Shown in pieces: positions 6,996 through 15,540 of a DNA stretch of 25,762 nt. The translations under genes and the position numbers were made by a program. Under the pieces are notes generated by a model that worked only from the letters and a program-made list of their open reading frames with translations, was not told the DNA's origin and ran no database searches. Location of the stretch: the NCBI GenBank assembly GCA_038234715.1, contig JBBQTD010000046.1:1-25762 (forward strand), given 5' to 3'. Within the stretch, counting starts at the first letter, position 1. Each line of letters starts with the position of its first letter. The DNA is from SZAS-103 sp038234715. GTDB lineage: Bacteria; Pseudomonadota; Gammaproteobacteria; Xanthomonadales; Xanthomonadaceae.

Positions 6996-9533
6996 TCATC
7001 GCGCCTTGCTGGCGATTGCGCGGTACGCGTCGCGTGCGTTGCGGATGTAGTCGAGGGTGATGCGGCGGTCGTTTGCGTCGTTGAAATCGTCGCGTGCGGT
7101 GACTGCAGTGAGTGTGCGGGTGAGCCAGTCGGCGAACCAGGTCGCATCCGCGCGCGCGCTCGCGGTGCGTTGCACGCCGCCGATCCAGACCGGATTGGTG
7201 GTCGCATACGGATATAGGTCCTGCACCAATGGATCGGCGCCGTCGTTCCATGCGCGCAGCAAAACCCATCCGCCAGCGAGCGCAATGTCCCCGGCGTCGT
7301 CGAGGCGATGGCGATCGCCGGTCCGTGTGAAGGTCTTGATGACCTTGCCGTTCTGCACGAGTTCGAGGTGGTCGATCGCGACTGGCGAGCGCAGTGCGAC
7401 GCGATAGTGGTGCGTGCCGGGTTTCACGCTGTCGCCAGGCTTGGCGTTGTCGATCAGCAGGCCAAGCAGCGGAGCGTTGCTGGCGAAGCCATGCCCGGCC
7501 TCGAGTGCGGCGAAGAGCGCCTTGGTGTCGCGGTGCCCGTTGGTGTCGAGGAACACCCGGTTCTGGCCGACGGGTCCACGCAGCGAGGCGTAGTTCGCCA
7601 TCGCATCGGTGCCGGCGCCAGCAGGCAGGTGGAAGCCGAGATTCAGCAACCGATACCACACGCTGGCCGTCGCGATGGGGTCTGCGAACGCGACGATCTC
7701 GATGTAGTCCACCTTGCCGTTGATCACGTCGGCGGGGAGCTCGTTGGTGAGGTCGGTGTCTTTCGCAGGGTCGGGCAGGGTATCGAACGGATGCACGTAG
7801 CCGACGATGCCGCCCTGCGCGTGTGCAAGGTCGGCAATTGCAGCGTTGGTCGGATACGGACTCGCGAGCGGCGAATGGCGATAGGAGGCGAAACCCGGCG
7901 TGATGTAGTGGTCGCCGAGGTTGAGCAGACCGAGATGCCCCCACAGACTGGTGTGGTATTCCTGCGCATGCAGGACGGTGACCTGCGCGGTACTTGCAGG
8001 GTCCGCGTCGGGACGGAACCATGCGATGTCGGGGACGCGTTCCTCCTTGTTGACGAGCTGGTCGTAGGCGAGGTCGAGGTCTTCCGCGCGTGACTGGCGC
8101 GCGAGGTTTGCGGGCGTGTTGCGGTAGTGGCCGCCGTAGTTCATGTGGATGTGCAGGTCGGCGCTGATCCAGTTGCCGAACTCGGCGGGAAGGCGTTGCG
8201 GTTCAAGCTTCGCCTGGACATGGGTATCGTGCCCCACGGCCAGGGTCGACACGCCTTGCCACGGCAGGTACGCGAATCCGTGTTGCACCGTCACGTGGAT
8301 CGGGCCGACGGGGACCTCGAGTGTGCATGGCGGGGCGCAGTGGAAGTAGTGGTTCTCGCTGGCCTGCAGCGCATGATCGAAACCGTCATCGCTGTGCATC
8401 CACGCATCGCGCGGTGCATAGGCGCGGCCATCGCTGGCGAGCACCGAAACGCGTGCGGGCGTTGGCTTGCCGTTCTCGTCGGTGATATCGACGACAAGGC
8501 GCACGCGCGGCGTCTTCCAGGTCAGTCGCATTGGCGCGATCGTGTGCGTGGCGCCGCCGATCACATCCACGATGCGCAACGCAGTGTTGCCCGCAACGCC
8601 ATCCAGCGGCGTGTTGTCGATGTACGCGATGTGCTGGCCATCCGGCGACCAGCGCGCATTGCGGCGGTCGAAGTCGCCGAAGGTCATCGGCAGCGGCGCG
8701 GCGCCCGTCGACGTGGTCAACCACAGCTGTTGCGATTGCCTTCCGTGATAGCTGGTGAACAGCAGCCGCTTGCCGTCCGGCGCGAGTTCGGGGTGCGCGT
8801 TCCAATTGGTTTCCTCACTGAGGATCCGGTGGCGCTGCGATGGATCGCGTACCGACACCGCCCAGATGTCGCCGGTACCCCAGGTGACGTCGTGGTTGCC
8901 GACGTAGTAGAGCGTTGCGCCATCCGGCGACCAAGATGGATTGATCGCATGGTCGAACGCGGAGTAGTAATAGCGATCGGTTGCGGTCCTGCTTTCGCCG
9001 AGCAGTGGGTGCGCGTTGTGCAATCCGGCGTTGTCGATTGCGGCGATGAAGAGATTGAAATGACCCGTGCCCTGCGTCGAAACCCACGCGATTTGCGTGC
9101 CGTCCGGCGACAGGCGTGGCTCGACGTTGACCGCACCACCTGTTGTGAGTTCGGTTTCGTGGCCGTTCGCGAGATTCAGGCGCCACAGCTCGAGCGCGTT
9201 GCCGTCGTAGCGCGTGAACACTAAGCTGCGGCCATCGTGCGCGACGTCGGGCTGGTAGTCGTAGGATTTCGCTGCATGCGTGAGTTCTGTTGCCGCATCC
9301 TCATCGATGCGCTGCCGCCATAGCGATCCGGACATGCTGTACACCAGCGTCTTGCCATCGGGCATGAAACTCGCCGACGAGGGCCCGGTCGTGAGCTGCG
9401 GCAGGTACAACTCGCGCCAGTAATAATTGTGTGGCAAGTCGACCTGCTTGAGCACGCTTTCGCGTCCGGCCTGTGCGCTGCCCACGCATGCGACCAGGAG
9501 GAGCAGCCGCCACTCAACTCCGCGACGTCCCAT
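6996..9533 (-). CDS. Secreted TolB-propeller / CehA-McbA-type (PHP) metallohydrolase fusion
   Basis: Two-domain hydrolase of 845 residues, probably periplasmic: the N-terminus MGRRGVEWRLLLLVACVGSAQAG is a signal peptide. Residues about 40-340 carry six PD40/TolB-type propeller strands (FMPDGKTLVY, VAHDGRSLVF, LSPDGTQIAW, WSPDGATLYY, LAPDGKRLLF, WSPDGQHIAY). A linker domain follows, then a PHP-type metal site beginning with ADLHIH at about 457-462, with later metal ligands likely in HAQEYH, GYVHPFD and GAGTDAM. CehA (carbaryl hydrolase) and McbA relatives cleave amide or ester bonds, but the fused propeller forms have no firm substrate. ATG 9533 lies 3 bp after the aminotransferase stop, so it is almost certainly co-transcribed with the catabolic genes. 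It could supply the amine substrate by hydrolysing an amide outside the cytoplasm. Confidence 0.88.
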   Translation of the reverse strand: MGRRGVEWRLLLLVACVGSAQAGRESVLKQVDLPHNYYWRELYLPQLTTGPSSASFMPDGKTLVYSMSGSLWRQRIDEDAATELTHAAKSYDYQPDVAHDGRSLVFTRYDGNALELWRLNLANGHETELTTGGAVNVEPRLSPDGTQIAWVSTQGTGHFNLFIAAIDNAGLHNAHPLLGESRTATDRYYYSAFDHAINPSWSPDGATLYYVGNHDVTWGTGDIWAVSVRDPSQRHRILSEETNWNAHPELAPDGKRLLFTSYHGRQSQQLWLTTSTGAAPLPMTFGDFDRRNARWSPDGQHIAYIDNTPLDGVAGNTALRIVDVIGGATHTIAPMRLTWKTPRVRLVVDITDENGKPTPARVSVLASDGRAYAPRDAWMHSDDGFDHALQASENHYFHCAPPCTLEVPVGPIHVTVQHGFAYLPWQGVSTLAVGHDTHVQAKLEPQRLPAEFGNWISADLHIHMNYGGHYRNTPANLARQSRAEDLDLAYDQLVNKEERVPDIAWFRPDADPASTAQVTVLHAQEYHTSLWGHLGLLNLGDHYITPGFASYRHSPLASPYPTNAAIADLAHAQGGIVGYVHPFDTLPDPAKDTDLTNELPADVINGKVDYIEIVAFADPIATASVWYRLLNLGFHLPAGAGTDAMANYASLRGPVGQNRVFLDTNGHRDTKALFAALEAGHGFASNAPLLGLLIDNAKPGDSVKPGTHHYRVALRSPVAIDHLELVQNGKVIKTFTRTGDRHRLDDAGDIALAGGWVLLRAWNDGADPLVQDLYPYATTNPVWIGGVQRTASARADATWFADWLTRTLTAVTARDDFNDANDRRITLDYIRNARDAYRAIASKAR

Positions 9534-9536
9534 CGT

Positions 9537-10865
9537 TCAGGCCTTGCCGCGCAGGGCGTCGTCGAGGCTCGCCTTCAGCAGCGCGACCGCTTCGTCAATC
9601 TGCTCGACGCGCGTGTTCAATGGCGGCATGAAACGGATGGTGCTGACACCGCAGGACAACAGCAGCAATCCGTTGTGGAACGCGCGGGTGATGATTGCAT
9701 CGCAAAGGGCACGTGCTGGTGTGCGGGCGTCGTCGTTCTCGATCAACTCCATGCCGATCATCAAGCCCCTGCCGCGCACTTCACCGATGCACGGATAGTC
9801 GCGCGCGAGTTCCGCAAGGCGCCCCATGAAATGCGCGCCCACGCTTGCGGCGTTGTCCATGAAACGGCCGCCGACCAGGTCCAGTGTCGCGTTGGCCGCG
9901 GCGCAGGCGATCGGGTTGCCGCCGTAGGTGTTGCCGTGCGCGCCGCGTTTCCATTGCTGCATCAGCGATTTTTTGGCGACGACCGCGCCAATCGGCAAAC
10001 CGGATCCAAGGCCTTTCGCGAGCGTCATGATGTCCGGTGCCACGCCTGCGTGTTCGCACGCAAACATCTTGCCGGTGCGGCCTACGCCGGATTGCACTTC
10101 GTCGAAGATCAGCAGGATGCCGTGCTCGTCGCACAGCGCGCGCAAGCCAGCGAGGAAGCCATCCGGTGGAACCAGGTAACCCCCTTCGCCCTGGATGGGT
10201 TCCACCAATATGGCGGCGACTTCGGCGGCGGGGACATTGCGCTCGAACAGCATGCGGATGTAGTCGAGCACGGCCTTGCCCTGGTCGGCCCCCGTGAACA
10301 GCGGTCGATACGGGTTGGGGTAGGGCACATGGGTGACGCCCGGCATGGTCGGCGCGAAGCCGAGTTGCTGCGTGTACTTGCTGGAGGTAAACGACAACGA
10401 GCCCATCGTGCGACCGTGGAACCCTCCGAGGAAACCGATGAAGCGCGGCCGTCGGGTGATATAGCGCGCGAGCTTGAGCGCGCCTTCCACGGCTTCAGTG
10501 CCGGACTGGCAGAGGAAACTCATCGCGGGCTCGCCCATCGGTGCGACGCGCGCAAGACGTTCGCCCAGGCCGGTCATCTCTTCGTGCCAGTAGTCGCTGG
10601 AGATGTGCAGGAATTTCGCGGCAGCCTGCTGCACGGCCGCCACCACCTGCGGATGTGCGTGGCCGGTCGCGCAGACCGCGATTCCGGCGGCGAAATCGAG
10701 GAAGCGGTTGCCATCGACGTCCCACACCTCGCTGCCGCGACCATGCGACATCACGAACGGATAGTCGCGTGGATACGACGGCGAGATCACCTCGGCATCG
10801 CGCGCGATCACGGCGCGCGCCTTGGGTCCCGGCAGTTCGGTCTTGATGTGGGCGTGGTCGTTCAC
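9537..10865 (-). CDS. Class III PLP-dependent aminotransferase (GABA/ornithine type)
   Basis: Cytoplasmic aminotransferase of 442 residues, fold-type I class III. Visible: CQSGTEAVEGALKLAR and GFHGRTMG (phosphate/ring contacts), EPIQGEGGY, FDEVQSGVGRTG with the PLP-nitrogen Asp, and DIMTLAKGLGSGLPIGA with the Schiff-base lysine K284, then HGNTYGGNPIACAAA. It resembles GabT/ArgD-like enzymes that act on terminal (omega) amino groups. GTG 10865 is preferred because AAGGA lies five bases upstream (10871-10875); the alternative GTG 10886 overlaps the preceding stop. It sits between the 3-oxoadipate CoA-transferase and the metallohydrolase. In the route I propose it removes the terminal amine of beta-lysine, but it could instead take the 3-amino group. 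Confidence 0.92.
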   Translation of the reverse strand: MNDHAHIKTELPGPKARAVIARDAEVISPSYPRDYPFVMSHGRGSEVWDVDGNRFLDFAAGIAVCATGHAHPQVVAAVQQAAAKFLHISSDYWHEEMTGLGERLARVAPMGEPAMSFLCQSGTEAVEGALKLARYITRRPRFIGFLGGFHGRTMGSLSFTSSKYTQQLGFAPTMPGVTHVPYPNPYRPLFTGADQGKAVLDYIRMLFERNVPAAEVAAILVEPIQGEGGYLVPPDGFLAGLRALCDEHGILLIFDEVQSGVGRTGKMFACEHAGVAPDIMTLAKGLGSGLPIGAVVAKKSLMQQWKRGAHGNTYGGNPIACAAANATLDLVGGRFMDNAASVGAHFMGRLAELARDYPCIGEVRGRGLMIGMELIENDDARTPARALCDAIITRAFHNGLLLLSCGVSTIRFMPPLNTRVEQIDEAVALLKASLDDALRGKA

Positions 10866-10870
10866 GGGAG

Positions 10871-10875
10871 TCCTT
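10871..10875 (-). promoter_or_regulatory. Shine-Dalgarno AAGGA deciding the GTG start at 10865
   Basis: AAGGA on the minus strand lies five bases before GTG 10865, while the longer alternative at GTG 10886 would place it inside the coding region. This favours the shorter protein beginning with (M)NDHAHIK. Confidence 0.6.
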
Positions 10876-10882
10876 CGCAAAG

Positions 10883-11668
10883 TCACAACGGGATTTCTAT
10901 CGGCCGCGCATGCGCAGCCCGGGTGCGTGCATGGAGTGCGCGCAGGGTGTCGAGTTCAAGCGTGGAAGGCGCTGCGATCGTGTCGACCTGCGCGGCGATT
11001 GCGAGCTCCCAGCCAACCGCGGCACGCGCCTCTTCCACATTAGCGTCGGGGAACAATGCGCTCAGCTGCAGCTCTTCGCTGTGCGGGTGCGGCGTGAGCA
11101 TTCCGAATTGCGTGATCACTGCGCGTGGCCCGCCACCGCGTGCACCGCTGCGAGCGCGCGCGCCGGAACCATCGAGGTAACCCGCACTGGTGCGAAATTC
11201 CAGCTGCTCGACGAAACTGCGCGGGGATGCGGCGAGCATCACGAAGGTCTGTTTGGCATGCGCTGCGATCTCCTGCGCACCACCGGCACCTGGCAGGCGC
11301 GTGGTTGGCGCATCGTAGGGACCGATCACGGTGCTGTTGAGGTTGCCATGGCGATCGATCTGCGCCGCGCCGAGGAAGCCGACATCGACGCGTCCAGCCT
11401 GCAGGTAGTGGCTGAAGATTTCCGGCAGCGGCACCACGCACGTCGCGGTGTCGGCCAGTTCTCCGTCGCCGATCGATAGGGGCAACACGTCGGGCCGCGT
11501 GCCGATGGTTCCGGATTCGTAGATCAGCACGATCTCCGGCGCATGGGTGAGCCTTGCGAGATTGCACGCGGCGCTCGGCAAGCCGATTCCGACGAAACAA
11601 ACGCAGTGGTTCCACAACAGTCGCGCTGCCGCAATCGTCATCAGTTCCTCGCGCGAACAGGCGCTCAT
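10883..11668 (-). CDS. catJ: 3-oxoadipate CoA-transferase subunit B (CatJ/GctB-type)
   Basis: Beta subunit, 261 residues, of the enzyme that moves CoA from succinyl-CoA to 3-oxoadipate. The start MSACSREELMTIAAARLL, then CFVGIGLPSAACNLARL, LIYESGTIG with the likely catalytic glutamate E51, VLPLSIGDGELADTA, VDVGFLGAAQIDRHGNLN and LPGAGGAQEIA follow the Pseudomonas CatJ pattern almost residue for residue as I remember it. ATG 11668 overlaps the stop of the alpha subunit as ATGA, implying translational coupling and equal amounts of the two chains. The open frame extends upstream, but only as a shadow of the alpha subunit. The glutaconate CoA-transferase family also includes other acyl substrates; the adjacent PcaF-type thiolase supports 3-oxoadipate. 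Confidence 0.92.
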   Translation of the reverse strand: MSACSREELMTIAAARLLWNHCVCFVGIGLPSAACNLARLTHAPEIVLIYESGTIGTRPDVLPLSIGDGELADTATCVVPLPEIFSHYLQAGRVDVGFLGAAQIDRHGNLNSTVIGPYDAPTTRLPGAGGAQEIAAHAKQTFVMLAASPRSFVEQLEFRTSAGYLDGSGARARSGARGGGPRAVITQFGMLTPHPHSEELQLSALFPDANVEEARAAVGWELAIAAQVDTIAAPSTLELDTLRALHARTRAAHARPIEIPL

Positions 11669-12510
11669 GCGGCTTCCTTGCGCAGGCTGGCGAGGAATTC
11701 CCTGTGGTCGCGCGTTGCACAGACGTGTCGCTCCATCCATGCGAGGAAGCTCTCGCGCTCGCGTGCGATCGCATCCCAGCGCTGGTAGAACGCGTTGTCG
11801 CGCGCATAGAAGCCTTGTGCGTACGACGGATACGCGCCACCTGGGCAATGCACGACTGCGCTGACCACCCAATGCGGCAGGACGATCGCGTTCATCGCGG
11901 GCGGCAGCGCGTCGACGATTTCCTCGACGGTGACGATCAGCGTCTTCGCAGCCATGGCCGCTTCGCGTGCGGCGCCGAGGATGCCGTGGATCGCGACGTT
12001 GCCCTGCTGGTCCGCGCGTTGCGCATGCACGATGGTGACGTCGGGGTTGAGTGCGGGTACTGCAGCGAGCGATTCCCCGGTGAACGGGCATGCCACCGTG
12101 CGGATGTTCGGATTGTGTTGCGCGAGGTCGGTGTCAAGATAGCCGCGCAGCATGCCGAACGGTAGCCGCGCCGCGCCTGCGCAGAACGCGGCGGCCATGC
12201 CCGCATGGCTGTGTTCATCGAGGAGGAGGCGGTTGGGCCATTGGTTTTCGACCGCGTCGCGTAGCCGGTGCAGCGATCCGACTCCGGGATTGCCTCCCCA
12301 CGAGAAGGTCAGCCTTGCCGCGCAGCCCATGCCGATCATCTGGTCGTAGATGATGTCGGGGGTCATCCGGATCAGATGGAGATCGCGGCGGCGCTGGCGG
12401 ATGATTTCTTGCCCGGCTGCAAACGGAATCAGGTGCGTGAATCCTTCGAGCGCGATGCTGGCGCCATCAGGCACGAAACGTTCGATCGCGTCGGCGAGCG
12501 ACAGGATCAC
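11665..12510 (-). CDS. catI: 3-oxoadipate CoA-transferase subunit A (CatI/GctA-type)
   Basis: Alpha subunit, 281 residues, partner of the chain encoded next. Diagnostic segments are SIALEGFTHLIPFAAGQEII (about 18-37), IRMTPDIIYDQMIGMGC, FSWGGNPGVGSLHRLRDAVE, ACPFTGESLAAVPALNPDVT, IVHAQRADQQGNVAIHGILG and IVTVEEIVDALPPAMNAIVL, all typical of CatI from Pseudomonas. The start is GTG 12510, three bases after the aldehyde dehydrogenase stop, with no better start in frame. The pair activates the free acid 3-oxoadipate for thiolysis and needs succinyl-CoA as donor, so it links directly to the citric acid cycle. Confidence 0.93.
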   Translation of the reverse strand: MILSLADAIERFVPDGASIALEGFTHLIPFAAGQEIIRQRRRDLHLIRMTPDIIYDQMIGMGCAARLTFSWGGNPGVGSLHRLRDAVENQWPNRLLLDEHSHAGMAAAFCAGAARLPFGMLRGYLDTDLAQHNPNIRTVACPFTGESLAAVPALNPDVTIVHAQRADQQGNVAIHGILGAAREAAMAAKTLIVTVEEIVDALPPAMNAIVLPHWVVSAVVHCPGGAYPSYAQGFYARDNAFYQRWDAIARERESFLAWMERHVCATRDHREFLASLRKEAA

Positions 12511-12513
12511 GGC

Positions 12514-14082
12514 TCAGTCCACGACGGTGCGCGACTGTTCGCGCAGGTATTGCGCGAGATAGTAGAACGATGCGATCGCCTTGCCGGTCGATCCCGAACC
12601 CTTCCAGCCGCCGAAGGGTTGATAGCCAGGCCAAGCACCGGTGGTCGCTCCCTGCGGTCGATTGACGTAGGTCACGCCGGCTTCGATGTTGTCGTGGAAC
12701 CACGGTGTTTCATCCGCACCACCGAAGAAGCCGGCGGTGAGCCCCATCGATGTCGCGTTCGCGAGCCGCATCGCCTCGTTGCGCTCGCTGTAGCGATGCA
12801 GCATCAGTACGGGCAGGAACATTTCTTTCTGCCACAACGGGTTGTCGAGCGCTGCTTCCGCGAGGACGGGCTCGACGTAGTAGCCCCTTGCGAAGTCGTC
12901 CTGCTGGATCTGCGCGCCGCCGCTGATGATGTTCGCGCCGCTCGCCTGCAGCGCATCGACGCAGTGCGCGTAGTACGCGTAGGCCGTGGAATTCATGACC
13001 GGACCAAGCCAGTGTTCACGCTTGCGCGGATCGCCGATGCGGATCGCGGCGATCTGCTTGCGCAGGCGCTCGATCAACGCATCCGCCACGTACTCGTGCA
13101 CGTAGAGTCGCGACAACGCCGAGCATTTTTGTCCGCCCATGCCATACGCCGAACGCAGGATGCCAGCGGTTGCGCGGTCGAGGTCCGCGTGTTCGGTGAC
13201 GATGCATGGATTCTTGCCGCCCATCTCGGCGATGCATGGGCGTGGAAATGCGCCACCCGCCATGTGCTGCAGCAAGCGCATGCCGACCGCTACCGAACCG
13301 GTGAAGGTGACGCCGGCGGTGAGCGGATGCCGCACGAGCATGTCGCCGATGTCGCGACCCGACCCGGACAGATAGTTGAACACGCCCGCTGGCAGCCCCG
13401 CGTCGCGGATGCAATCGGCGAGCAGGCGTCCAGCCCAGGGAGTATCGCTTGCGCCCTTGAGCACGACGGTATTGCCGGTGACCAGCGCCGCCGCGACAGG
13501 ACCGCCCGCGAGGGCGAGCGGAAAATTGAACGGCGCGATCACGACCCACGCGCCGTACGGTCGCATCACGCTGCGATTGCGCGACACCACGCCTTCGACC
13601 GGATCGTTCGGCAACGCGTTGATGTAGCCGGCATGGTTTTCGAAATCGTCGGCGTAATGGTTGAAGAAGTCGACGGTTTCCTGCGCCTCGGCCAGCGCCT
13701 CGACGCGGTTCTTGCCGACTTCCAGCACGAGCGCGGCACCGATGTCGTAGACCCGCTCCTCCATGATTGCGGCGGCACGCCGGACCAGCATCGCGCGTTC
13801 GGTCGCCGGGGTCGCCCGCCATGCGGAGAACGCCGCGTGCGCTGCGCCCATCGCAGCTTCGACGTCGTCGGCATCAGCCAGGGCGAATTCGCCCAGCCGC
13901 AAGTCGCTGTCGATCGGACTGCGGCGATCCGCGTAGTGCACGGCATCGCGATCGGCACCGTTGATGAAGAGTGCATGGCGCCCACCCAGGCCGGCTTCAA
14001 CGCGCGCCAGCGCAGCATCGAAATGTTCGTGCATCGCTTCTGGCGGGTTGTACATGGTCGCGTAGGTGAGGCGGAAAGCCAT
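12514..14082 (-). CDS. Aldehyde dehydrogenase, L-glutamate-gamma-semialdehyde (P5C) dehydrogenase-like
   Basis: NAD(P)-dependent aldehyde dehydrogenase of 522 residues. The N-terminal LTYATMYNPPEAMHEHFDAA, the nucleotide-binding PFNFPLALAGGP and VLKGASDTPWA, general base E286 in AEMGGKNPCIV, catalytic C320 in GGQKCSALSR, and the tail PFGGWKGSGSTGKA ... YYLAQYLREQSRTVV mark the P5C/glutamate-semialdehyde dehydrogenase branch. ATG 14082 is supported by AGAGG nine bases upstream. It lies 16 bp after the first aminotransferase gene and 3 bp before catI. No proline dehydrogenase is present, and the company of 3-oxoadipate genes suggests a longer-chain amino-semialdehyde, such as 3-amino-6-oxohexanoate, as the real substrate; ordinary P5C oxidation remains possible. 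Confidence 0.93.
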   Translation of the reverse strand: MAFRLTYATMYNPPEAMHEHFDAALARVEAGLGGRHALFINGADRDAVHYADRRSPIDSDLRLGEFALADADDVEAAMGAAHAAFSAWRATPATERAMLVRRAAAIMEERVYDIGAALVLEVGKNRVEALAEAQETVDFFNHYADDFENHAGYINALPNDPVEGVVSRNRSVMRPYGAWVVIAPFNFPLALAGGPVAAALVTGNTVVLKGASDTPWAGRLLADCIRDAGLPAGVFNYLSGSGRDIGDMLVRHPLTAGVTFTGSVAVGMRLLQHMAGGAFPRPCIAEMGGKNPCIVTEHADLDRATAGILRSAYGMGGQKCSALSRLYVHEYVADALIERLRKQIAAIRIGDPRKREHWLGPVMNSTAYAYYAHCVDALQASGANIISGGAQIQQDDFARGYYVEPVLAEAALDNPLWQKEMFLPVLMLHRYSERNEAMRLANATSMGLTAGFFGGADETPWFHDNIEAGVTYVNRPQGATTGAWPGYQPFGGWKGSGSTGKAIASFYYLAQYLREQSRTVVD

Positions 14083-14098
14083 CGATTGCATCCTCTGG

Positions 14099-15469
14099 TC
14101 AATTGGTCGGAAAGAATCGCGACAGCAGTCGATCGAGCAGCGCGAGCGCATCTGCAAGGTCGCCTTCCGCGATCACCAGTGGCGGTGCGATCAGGATCAG
14201 GTTGCCGCGTGTTGCGAACGACACGCCCTCGGCCATCGCTGCGGCGACCAATGCACTCAGCGCCGCTGGTACTTGTGGCCAGCGCGCGAGTGGCTCGCGA
14301 CTCGCGCGGTCGGACACGAGTTCCACCACTGCAAACAGGCCGTGGCCGCCGCGTACGTCGCCGATGACGCGATGGCGCGACTGCAGGAGTCTCAATTCGT
14401 CGAGGAGCCTGCCGCCGAGCGCGCGCGAGCGCTCGATCAGGTGCTCGTGCTGGTAAGCGTCGAGGGCGGCGAGGCCAGCGGCGCAGGACAGCGGATGGCC
14501 GCAGTAGGTGAGGCCTGTGTAGAGCATCTGGTGTTCGATCCGGGCGGCGACTCGTGCGCTCAACACGACCGCGCCGAGCGGCAGTGCAGCGCCGGTGAGT
14601 CCTTTCGCGAGCGTCATCATGTCCGGTCGCGCAGCGTCGCCATGGCGCTGCCACGCGAACCATTCCCCGCAACGACCGAATCCACTCATCACCTCGTCCG
14701 CGATCAGCAGTACATCGCGTTCGGCGGTGACGCGTCTGAGCGCGGGCCAGTAACTGTCGGGAGCAACGATGCCATTTGAGCCAGCATCGGGTTCCATGAT
14801 CACCGCAGCAACCCGTGTTGCACCAAACATGTCGATGCGATCGCCCACTGCAGCTGCGGAAAGTTCGCCGCATTCGGCCGCGTCACGGCTGCCAAACGGG
14901 CAACGATAAGCGTATGGCGGATCGACGTGGCTGACGCCGAGCGCGTCCGGATCGACCTGTGTGCGCGTGCGCGAATCCCCGGAGAGCGCCATCGCCAGGT
15001 GCGTCGCGCCGTGGTAGGACCGGTCGCGCGCGATCACGATGCCGCGTGGCTTTGCGGAGGCGAGGCGAGCGATCGTGACCGCTTGTTCGTTGGCGTCGGC
15101 ACCACCGAGTGTGAAAAACACCCGGCCTGATTCGTACCCCGACACTTCCAGCAAGCGCTCGGCCAATTGCGCGCGCGGCGCGGCGCCCCACGCATTGGTG
15201 ACGAAGCAAAGCTGTTCTGCCTGCGCGCGGATGGCTGCGACCAGGCGCGGATGCTGGTGGCCGAGGTTGCTGCATTCGGCCAGGCTGCTCATGTCCAGGA
15301 TGGAACGGCCGTCGGCCAATTGCAGGTGGGCGCCTGCACCGCCGACCACGGTCGGCGCGTTCCAGTCGGACTGGACGCACCAGCTATGAAGTACCGATGC
15401 GCGTTCTTCCACGTGTTCCCCGAGAAATGCGGGATGTGCGAATACCGCACAGAAGTCCGCATTGCGCAC
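14099..15469 (-). CDS. Class III PLP-dependent aminotransferase (beta-/omega-amino acid type)
   Basis: First gene of the minus-strand catabolic cluster; about 456 residues from GTG 15469. Class III motifs include FTLGGADANEQAVTIARLA, RSYHGATH, IMEPDAGSNG, LIADEVMSGFGRCGEWFAW (PLP Asp), DMMTLAKGLTGAALPLGA with K289 as Schiff-base lysine, and YTGLTYCGHPLSCAAGLAAL. The sequence is closer to the beta-alanine/taurine:pyruvate group than to GabT, and differs clearly from the second aminotransferase of the cluster. The start is uncertain: no strong ribosome site is visible, and the open frame runs on to 15541, opposite the regulator start. I infer that it removes a 3-amino group to give 3-oxoadipate; pyruvate or 2-oxoglutarate could be the acceptor. 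Confidence 0.88.
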   Translation of the reverse strand: MRNADFCAVFAHPAFLGEHVEERASVLHSWCVQSDWNAPTVVGGAGAHLQLADGRSILDMSSLAECSNLGHQHPRLVAAIRAQAEQLCFVTNAWGAAPRAQLAERLLEVSGYESGRVFFTLGGADANEQAVTIARLASAKPRGIVIARDRSYHGATHLAMALSGDSRTRTQVDPDALGVSHVDPPYAYRCPFGSRDAAECGELSAAAVGDRIDMFGATRVAAVIMEPDAGSNGIVAPDSYWPALRRVTAERDVLLIADEVMSGFGRCGEWFAWQRHGDAARPDMMTLAKGLTGAALPLGAVVLSARVAARIEHQMLYTGLTYCGHPLSCAAGLAALDAYQHEHLIERSRALGGRLLDELRLLQSRHRVIGDVRGGHGLFAVVELVSDRASREPLARWPQVPAALSALVAAAMAEGVSFATRGNLILIAPPLVIAEGDLADALALLDRLLSRFFPTN

Positions 15470-15474
15470 AATGC
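15459..15474. promoter_or_regulatory. Candidate IclR operator (GCATTG-CGCA-CAATGC dyad)
   Basis: A perfect 6-bp dyad, GCATTG and CAATGC with a CGCA spacer, overlaps the presumed GTG start of the aminotransferase in the 72-bp divergent gap to the regulator gene. IclR proteins of the PcaR/PcaU group bind near the start of divergent target genes, so this is a reasonable operator or autoregulation site, but it does not match a known consensus I can quote. Confidence 0.3.
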
Positions 15475-15540
15475 TACGAAGCCTTACTCTCGCCGTCAAC
15501 CACGCCCGATGGCCCGGACGAGAAGGGAGCACGCAGCACA

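Noticed and set aside
6052..8022. Long minus-strand frame of 656 codons
   Set aside because: It crosses the S9 and metallohydrolase genes in another frame and is Arg/Pro/Ala rich, the usual shadow in GC-rich DNA.
9429..11180. Long plus-strand frame of 583 codons
   Set aside because: It is the antisense shadow of the GabT-like aminotransferase and catJ, which have intact catalytic motifs on the minus strand.
12514..14082. Reading the ALDH plus GabT-like aminotransferase as a simple GABA or putrescine pathway
   Set aside because: The ALDH is of the P5C-dehydrogenase type rather than GabD, and GABA breakdown gives succinate without needing 3-oxoadipate CoA-transferase and PcaF thiolase in the same cluster.
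12268..14367. Long plus-strand frame of 699 codons
   Set aside because: It is the antisense shadow of the aldehyde dehydrogenase and its neighbours; no domain or signal is visible.
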